From assembly GCA_035772405.1 (NCBI GenBank), contig JAYKKM010000496.1, positions 598,501 to 662,500 on the forward strand: 64,000 nucleotides of DNA. Direction: 5' to 3'. The position numbers and the translations under genes were made by a program. This DNA comes from Chrysogorgia sp. JL179-B06 (lineage: Eukaryota; Cnidaria; Anthozoa; Scleralcyonacea; Chrysogorgiidae). This document shows positions 57,601-64,000 of this stretch, piece by piece (the stretch's first letter is position 1; every line of letters begins with the position of its first letter). Below the pieces are notes generated by a model. That model ran no database searches, was not told the DNA's origin, and saw nothing but the letters and a program-made list of their open reading frames with translations.

Positions 57601-60600
57601 CTAGTAAAGGTTTTGTATTCTTTGTAGCGACTTTGTCCAATTTTCCTGCCATCTTTCTTCTTCATAACTTGCAGTCTCGGTATCTTCTTTGATCTGATTT
57701 AAATACGCGAAGAACTTTGACTTGTATTGCTATAACAATATGAAGGCTTTGTTTAATACAGATGACCAACTAATCTCTATATATAACTGGACTATACGCG
57801 GGGTCCCATTACTGATTTTGAGTTCCACTCAGTTTTATTCATTTTGTTCTTTTAGTGGAGTTCGGAAGAATGGGGTTGGGGGCCTGGGGCTGTGCGTTGT
57901 GTTGGTGCATCGTGAATTCCGAGCAGTTAGTCTATGACTTTATGTATTGAGTTCTTGGTTGTTCTTATACATCTATTTTTAATTTCAACGGGAAGGCGCC
58001 TCGCATGGGTCCTCAAGTCCCGTTCCTGCTCTTTCTGTTTGCGTATTTTTTGTAATTACATTAATTTCTAATAAAATCGATAAAAAAAACCCGAAAAGGA
58101 ATACAGCTGACGTTATCCTTTTTACGTATTTAGTAGTACACCCCACCCCATGCCTACCTTATAGGCTCTGTTTCTTGCTTCAATTATTGCCACGTGACCT
58201 GCTGTTGTCTTGGTTGTCGTTATTATTGGAGTTCGTACAGTGAATATTAAGGATGAATATTTAACATCATATTCTTACCTACCCTTGTGTTTAATTCAGC
58301 TTTTAAAAGCTGTAATGTGATTTTGAAATAAACTCTTCTGCGTTGAATGTGATGATTCGGACAGTGGTTCAGAGAAGAGCTATTAGTAATACTATGATTT
58401 TACACGTACTAGACCTGAACATCTTCAACGTAATGTTTAATATACTAAGCTCAAAGACCTTCCTCAGAACTTTAGATGTTAACAGTGTTATGCTATGCTC
58501 TTTGGGTATACCTGTGCTAGACATTGTCTACTCCGAGCTCTCCCATATTCACTACAACATTGTGTATATTAACGCATTGTAAATCTCGTTAAAAGGATAT
58601 TTGTGAGTTTGTCTGATGATATTAGAATGAGTTCGTTAGTTGGTAAACCCTCCCATTCTCCGCCAGGCTTGCTAGAAGGTTCTGATTCAACTTCTAAGAA
58701 AAGAAGAAAGACAAGTAGTAATAACAATTATTGGATGAGATGAAGTATGATATCGAGAATTATCAAGGCGAGGATTGTGTTATCTGCCGAAGCCGAAGGC
58801 TGAGGAGGATAACACAAACCGAGGCCTTGATAATTCTCGATATCATGCGAAAACCGAATCTAATTATTGTTTTATTATGCATAAGAAGTGCCAAGGCAAT
58901 GCGTTGGCGAATCTTTGCGAAGAAACCGCCGTTTTCCCATTTTCTTTCGCCGTAAACAAGCTAGCAAGAGCAAGCTAGCAACAAGATATTGGAATAATGA
59001 TGTCATAGCTACACTTTTTGAACCATAATATTGGAACATTAACGTCACATTAAGCTGATGCCAACAGCCAATCAAAATCGAGATAGAGTAGAGAATGCAT
59101 AATAATAATACTTATAAGAACTTAGAAGACGATAAATGTTGAATTTTAATAAACAAACGAAATTAATAAACAATAAACGAAGAAACATTTCACGTGCTGT
59201 ATTTCACATGTAAATTAGGTACTTATATTATATGTGAAATAAAACATCTGATATATGAAATTAACTTTTAACTGTCAATTTATGGCTACCAGTTGTTACC
59301 TTGTTCATTCTTTGGTGGTTTAGTTCTTTCTAGCAATATCTGTTTTGTACTCTTGGGTTTAGCTTCGATCTCTATAAACCAGGAATGCACGCATTAAAAA
59401 TAGTTTGTCCAATAAAATGTTAGATCTCATAAAACTCACTTCCTATTTTCACATCATCCACAGTGATAATTCCATCAAACCATTGAAGCATTTCTTGGCA
59501 CATTTGCGCGAGATTCTCCGTAAAGATCTCCGCTCGTTCAACTTCGTAACCCTAAAAATACCCAAATAAACTTGTGTTGTGCATGGTTTTCATTCGTTGT
59601 CAGTGCCCTGTAGTAGGAATGCACATATCTATGTAACCTTTTATTATATATACAAATATTATGTTGTATGTATTTATATATATATATATATATCTAGACC
59701 AACGAGTAACAAACTTAAATATATCTATGAACAACATATGTACCATGGTGATTGGTAATAATCTTAGAACGTTCTGACACTACTTATATATAAATACATT
59801 TACCAATATATAAGAATGGCGTAATGTTGGAGCAAAGGAAGAGAAAAAGAAATGAGTTCTTAGAAGAACTGTTTAAAATAGGCTTAAAAGAAAAGAGCAC
59901 GATGCATTTCAGCAGACAACTTATCAAGTGCTACTATCTTATCATGTGTTTATTTTTTCTCAAATCTTTAAACAGTTCTTCTAAGAACATTTCTTTTTCT
60001 CTTCCTTTACTCAACATTACGCCATTGTTATATTTTTGGTAAATGTGTTTATATGTAAGTAGTTTCAGAACGTTCTAAGGTCATTACCAATCACCATGGT
60101 ATATATACGTTGTTCAACGATATATTTATAGACATCGCTGTGGTGAATCTTGGAGACTGGAGTAGAGAGATAATACATGTATGTAATCTTTTCTCACCAT
60201 CTTCATGACCCTACTTGGAGTAGAGAGACAATACATGGTATGTAACCTTTTCTCACCATCTTCATGACCCTCGATGGTTTCTTACCTTTAGTTCGTCAGT
60301 GAAGTCTTTTAAAGTTTTCATTCTCAACTCTGTCCGTTCTTTTTCCTCTTTCTTCAACTCTTCCAGCTCTTCACGATTCTTAGGATGACCAAGAGTTGGT
60401 CGTAGCTTACTCTCATGTTGTTGCTTCAAGGAAAAATATTTAGCAAGCGATTACGGGATGCTTTATCACATGACTCTCTACATATAACATCTGTAGCAGT
60501 CGACCCCTCTCCTATATTATCCTCTTCTATCTTCTCTCTCCCCTCCTATCTTATCTTATCCTGGAAGCACGGGTGGCGTGTGCTCTAAGTCCAGCCCGGT

Positions 60601-63600
60601 CGGACGGGGTTAGTACTTGGATGGGTGACCATCTGGGAATAACTTGAGTAGAGTTATTAGTTGATGTCTCCCGTGCTTAGAGGGTTTTCCTCAGGGGTGT
60701 CCGGTTTTCTTCCCTCAGTAAAATCAACACTTAGATCTTAGCTGTGCTCCTTGGTCAGACATGGGTGGTATGGTGGCAGCCTGTGGCGCCTTTGACATAC
60801 CTTCGACAAGGCCACGTTCGAGCTAAACAATTTGTAAAGACACACGTCTTGTTGTGTTTGTTAATAAGACCATTATTATTCATTATTATCCTATCTCAGC
60901 CCCTATTCTGTACCGTAAACTATTCGATCTAATCCAATTATTTCCCTAAATCTGATTCCATGTACCCTGCAGGATAACCAATCATTCTTAAAACCCATCA
61001 CTCTACCAAGGTGACCTAACACTTGTGCTGTAAATTCTTGTTTGTTGTGATTTAGAGCTTGGTTTTCTGTGAAAACCTTGCCACTATAATATACCTTTTG
61101 TTTTTCCAGTATTGCTATCGCTTCATCATAATTTTTCTTCGTTTTGTTGACGAAGGTCTGTTTCTCACTGGCATATTGCACCACATACGACTCCACGACC
61201 AGCACTGGTATTTGAACCACCAACGAAATCAGTCTCTTCAATTGACTACGTAGTTCTAGGAGAAAGGAATTATGGTTCAATATAGTTATGCATTTGGTAG
61301 AAAAAGCTTTCTCATGTCTAGCCCGTTATTCTTTTGTCTAAACTTAGTTAAACGATATATTGCTTAGCAACCAACACACCTTGAATGCATGAATTATGAT
61401 AATCTTCAGCTTGCGATTTGTATGACGTCAATCGTTGAATCGTTGCTGTTGCACAGATGTCAAAGTTATCGTGAATAATTGAACGAGTTGATGGCCTTGG
61501 TCCTTTCTGGCGATAATATGCCTACAGCGAGAAATAGTCGACAACTTAGATAATATGCCTACAGCGAGAAATAGTCGACAACTTAGATATCTAACATGTG
61601 TAGTTATGGATCTATTGTGGTGGTAATGTAGTATTATTGTATTTAGATAAAGTCTCTATCGTAATAAGTTGTTGTATATGCATCTCTACTAAGTAGTGCA
61701 TCTGTAGTATAGTGTATATGCAATTATGCATCTCTATGGTAGTGTATATGCATATATGCATCTTTATGGTAGTGTATATGCATCTCTATGATGGTGTATA
61801 GACGCATATACACTACTATGTGCATATATATATATATATTAGTGTATATAATGCATCTCTGGTAGTGTATATGGCAATATGCATCTCTATAGTAGTGTAT
61901 ATGCATCTCTATAGTAGTCTATATGCATATCTATCTATAGTAGTGTATATGGATCTACAGTAGTGTATATGTATCTCCAGCAATGTACATAGGACACACT
62001 TACTTCTGCCTTCGCCAGTAATCCGTCTAAAGAATGACGTAGTATGTTGATAATCTTTGAAAGGAAATGTCTAGAAGCATAACGTGTTGAACTAATTACT
62101 AAATTATACTTTAATATTTAAATAGATAGAACTTGTTTTAGCGTTGACCGCTTTCCCTATTTTTGAAAATTTTTTATTTATTTTGAAAAAACAATTGCAC
62201 TGCCACTGGAGTTTAATAATTTAAAAACAATTGCACACCTCTTGACCAATCAGAATGCAGTAATTTTGTCATGCACCTAATAACATTTTTAAATAAATAG
62301 TAAGAGTGGTAACTTGCTCACCTCGGCTCTTCATCTGACTTTTCACCAAATGCCAAATACTTCTTTTCAAATCTAGTTAAGAACTCCCTTCGCGTAGCAC
62401 TTTGTCGACGACTGACACTAAATTGAGAGAAGAACATTAATCCTATAGAGTGCTTGTGTCATGGAGATTATGCCCAAACATTATGTAATCTTATTATAAA
62501 TTATATAAATTTATTATAAATTATATAAATTTATTATAAATTATATAAATTTATTATAAATTATATAAAATTATTATAAATTATATAAATTTATTATAAA
62601 TTATATAAAATTATTATAAATTATATAAATTTATTATAAATTATATAAATTTATTATAAATTATATAAATTTATAGACTACCTTGCTCTATGTGTCTTCG
62701 ATGGAAACGACTGCGCTGAGTGTCTTAGAGAGGGCTGTAAGGGAGTTGAAAAAATAAAATATTTGTTAATATAAACATTACTATAGTGAATATGGGAGAG
62801 CTTGGAGTAGACAGACGATACATGGATGATCGTCAAGCTCGTATCCTCAGACCCCGACAGGAATCGAACCTGTAACCTTCTGATTGCTGGTGAGACGCTC
62901 TAACCATTGAGCTACCGAGACTCAGATGGAGAGTGAAGGTTACAATGATGTATTGGTAGTGTCGAAATGATGTGTGAGAGATCTAGCGTTTTAAGACCTT
63001 TCATCACAGAGTGACGGATAAAAATTGGAAGCAGATAAAGAACGGACAATCCGTTAAATCGTAGTCAATCGAGATATGGTCTGGATAAATCGTATTATAT
63101 GAACAGTCGTAACACGCGCAGAGGAAATTATTTATCAATTTTTTCGTTGATGTGTAAACAAAAGTCTTGCTCACTTTTCGATCACTTTCGGCTGGCATTG
63201 TCTTTGGTCTGATGTCAGTCGTAGATGGTGATGTAGTTTCTATCGCTGGAACAGCTGCAACAAAATAAATCCCATGAGTGCGTTCCTCTAATTGGCAACC
63301 CTCCACCCCCCATTCAGTAAAGTGTAATACTTAATCTTGATTTTGGTTTACCTGGGAAATGTTGTATGTTTTCCGAACTGATTGTCTTCTTGTTCTTACT
63401 TAACCTTTGAAATGAGGAAACCAAGACTGACTATTATTACGATGGAACATAGTCATGATAATTAAGAAGTTTTAGGAGCATTAATAGTCTCAATAGAGTA
63501 TTGTAGTCTCGTAGTCTCAATGCTCTTACAACAATACATATCTCAGTGTCTATCTCACGTTTGTGGATTTTACATATTCGTTATATTTGGGTCTTCCTTA

Positions 63601-64000
63601 GCAAAATCATAATATATCTTGTCAGCCGAAAATTTCATCTTCATAGACTTTTTTGCTGTTAAAGTTATCGGATATGATATCACAAGAGGCATTTTTGTGG
63701 CAAGTAACAAAAGAAAACTGGTTTGGAATGCCTCTTGTGACATCACATCGGTAACTTTGACAGCGAAAAACTCCATGAAGATGAAATTTTCGGCTGACAA
63801 TATATACTATGATTTTGCTCAGGAAGACCCAAATATTACGGATATGTAAAATCCCCAAACGTGAGATAGCCACTTTAGTAATGTATTTATTACATATACC
63901 TTCTGTTTGTTTCTTTTTTGTCAACTTGTTTTTTCGCTTTTCTTTGTTCCACATTACTACTTTCCTCCTCGAACACATCCTCCTCCTCCTGTTTCTGTTC
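57601..64000 (-). CDS. CCDC180: CCDC180-like coiled-coil protein, C-terminal part, 5' end outside window
   Basis: Minus-strand exons are 64000-63900 (partial), 63404-63354, 63254-63175, 62734-62682, 62417-62322, 62070-62004, 61521-61380, 61255-61095, 60423-60286, 59551-59440, 59371-59300 and 57686-57601. Phases agree at every junction, giving about 386 residues. The start of this part is Glu/Lys-rich and Ser-rich. A helical region follows: SIIHDNFDICATATIQRLTS, LRSQLKRLISLVVQIPVLVV, and SKLRPTLGHPKNREELEELK with coiled coil. It ends WQENWTKSLQRIQNLY. The RPTLGHP motif before a coiled coil and the general layout recall the DUF4456 region of CCDC180, a cilium-associated protein, but I rely on memory for this. 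The last exon and stop are the least certain. Introns hold foldback elements, SINE-like pieces and satellites. Confidence 0.6.
58746..58849. repeat. 104-bp inverted repeat, ATGATATCGAGAATTATCAAG arms
   Basis: ATGATATCGAGAATTATCAA and its complement TTGATAATTCTCGATATCAT enclose GAGGATTGTGTTATC and GATAACACAAACC. It lies in the last intron of the CCDC180-like gene. Open frames through it are by-products of the hairpin. Confidence 0.8.
59716..60129. mobile_element. Foldback element of about 414 bp with arms of about 165 bp, CCDC180-like intron
   Basis: Left-arm motifs AACAACATATGTACCATGGT, GAACGTTCTGA, TGGCGTAATGTTG, AGGAAGAGAAAAAGAAATG and TTCTTAGAAGAACTGTTTAAA reappear complemented in reverse order in the right arm (about 59962-60129). 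The arms flank a loop of about 85 bp. Confidence 0.85.
60143..60273. repeat. Tandem duplication of a 60-65-bp unit
   Basis: Two copies of TGGAGTAGAGAGA(T/C)AATACATG...CTTTTCTCACCATCTTCATGACCCT occur back to back. A related piece, CTTGGAGTAGACAGACGATACATGG, occurs at 62809-62833 beside the tRNA-like sequence, which suggests pieces of one dispersed element. Confidence 0.65.
60567..60860 (+). mobile_element. 5S-rRNA-derived SINE-like element
   Basis: GGTTAGTACTTGGATGGGTG and ACCATCTGGGAATA (about 60608-60641) match the internal-promoter and 3' half of 5S rRNA. Downstream, GAGGGTTTTCCTCAGGGGTG and TCCGGTTTTCTTCCCTC (about 60679-60718) resemble the conserved central domain seen in several animal SINEs. 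I infer a 5S-headed (SINE3-type) element, inserted in an intron of the CCDC180-like gene. It is too diverged to be a functional 5S gene. The 3' boundary is approximate. Confidence 0.65.
61665..61985. repeat. Minisatellite of TAGTGTATATGCATCTCTA-type units
   Basis: About fifteen imperfect copies of a 17-25-bp unit containing GTATATGCATCTCTA(T)GGTAGT lie between two exons of the CCDC180-like gene. Copy boundaries vary. Confidence 0.85.
62486..62677. repeat. 20-bp minisatellite TTATTATAAATTATATAAAT
   Basis: Nine to ten nearly perfect 20-bp units, adjoining the donor of exon 62734-62682 at its downstream side. Confidence 0.92.
62853..62925 (-). tRNA. tRNA-like sequence (pseudogene or SINE head)
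   Basis: On the minus strand, the A box TAGCTCAATGGTTAG and the B box GGTTCGATTCC are intact. The D and T stems form, and the anticodon arm would present AGC. However, position 33 is C instead of T, the anticodon stem has a C-C mismatch, and the acceptor stem has at least two mismatches. It is therefore unlikely to be a working tRNA gene. With the CTTGGAGTAGACAG piece beside it, it may be the head of a tRNA-derived SINE. Confidence 0.5.
63545..63878. mobile_element. Palindromic element, second copy of the GTTTGGGGATTTTACATAT family
   Basis: The arms (about 63545-63690 and 63730-63878) are inverted copies: CTTCATAGACTTTTTTGCTG pairs with the CAGCGAAAAACTCCATGAAG side, and GATATCACAAGAGGC pairs with GCCTCTTGTGACATC. 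It lacks the nested 118-bp element present in the copy at 27524-28050, so it shows the empty target. It lies in an intron of the CCDC180-like gene. Confidence 0.85.

Noticed and set aside
58731..58978. Frames with a DCVICRS stretch that look like a small Cys-rich protein
   Set aside because: They run through an inverted repeat in an intron and no splice or domain evidence supports them.
60582..60641. A functional 5S rRNA gene
   Set aside because: Only the 3' half matches; the 5' half and terminator are absent and a SINE-like body follows.
60903..61094. Continuation of the open frame past 61095 in the CCDC180-like gene
   Set aside because: A donor at 61095 joins in phase to RPTLGHP at 60423-60286, which continues the coiled coil. 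The read-through ends soon in an unrelated sequence.
62853..62925. A functional tRNA-Ala(AGC) gene
   Set aside because: The boxes are fine, but the missing T33 and mismatches in the anticodon and acceptor stems argue for a pseudogene or SINE head.
63570..63849. Two mirror-image 76-residue frames starting MSAENFIF on opposite strands
   Set aside because: They are the two arms of one palindromic element and mirror each other for that reason.

Overview
The window is eukaryotic nuclear DNA from an animal. It is AT-rich and dense in spliceosomal introns (almost all GT-AG, one GC-AG). It carries metazoan-type genes: an ABL kinase with SH3-SH2-kinase order, CARD and death-domain proteins, Ro60, ATAT1, and a coiled-coil protein resembling CCDC180. 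Gene spacing of about 5-6 kb, many small inverted-repeat transposons and a self-made mix of CARD and death domains fit an invertebrate. A non-bilaterian such as a sponge or cnidarian is my best guess, but the sequence alone does not settle it. I joined the exons by hand from GT-AG sites and reading-frame phase. All eleven genes that have both ends here, or an edge-truncated end, keep an open frame.

Layout: 1-2683 (-) RO60 copy A, cut by the left edge. 4782-7633 (-) RO60 copy B, complete. 9007-14852 (-) ABL-type tyrosine kinase. 15420-21554 (+) DSN1 kinetochore protein, head-to-head with ABL. 22490-28857 (-) QSOX sulfhydryl oxidase. 29655-30659 (-) intronless TFB2M-like gene. 30984-33273 (+) ATG5, head-to-head with TFB2M. 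33813-36629 (+) COQ4. 37336-41715 (-) ATAT1. 43204-46126 (-) a 532-residue CARD-CARD-death-domain protein. 47064-56513 (+) PIGC, head-to-head with the CARD gene and split by a 6.8-kb intron that is nearly all one 12-bp minisatellite. 57601-64000 (-) the C-terminal exons of a CCDC180-like coiled-coil protein, cut by the right edge.

The genes are mostly unrelated housekeeping functions: RNA quality control, kinase signalling, chromosome segregation, secretory disulfide formation, mitochondrial transcription, autophagy, ubiquinone synthesis, tubulin acetylation, innate or apoptotic signalling, GPI-anchor synthesis and cilia. They do not form an operon or pathway. Three close head-to-head pairs probably share promoters.

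The non-coding part is rich in short non-autonomous DNA transposons. Several families have clear terminal inverted repeats and target duplications (TTAA, TA, 8-bp), and two cases are nested insertions. There are also 5S-rRNA- and tRNA-derived SINE-like pieces, hammerhead-ribozyme-like motifs, and many satellites. The most distinctive items are the dual-CARD/dual-death-domain gene, the giant PIGC intron minisatellite, the patchwork similarity of the two RO60 copies, and an ABL kinase with an altered glycine loop and no recognisable F-actin-binding domain.
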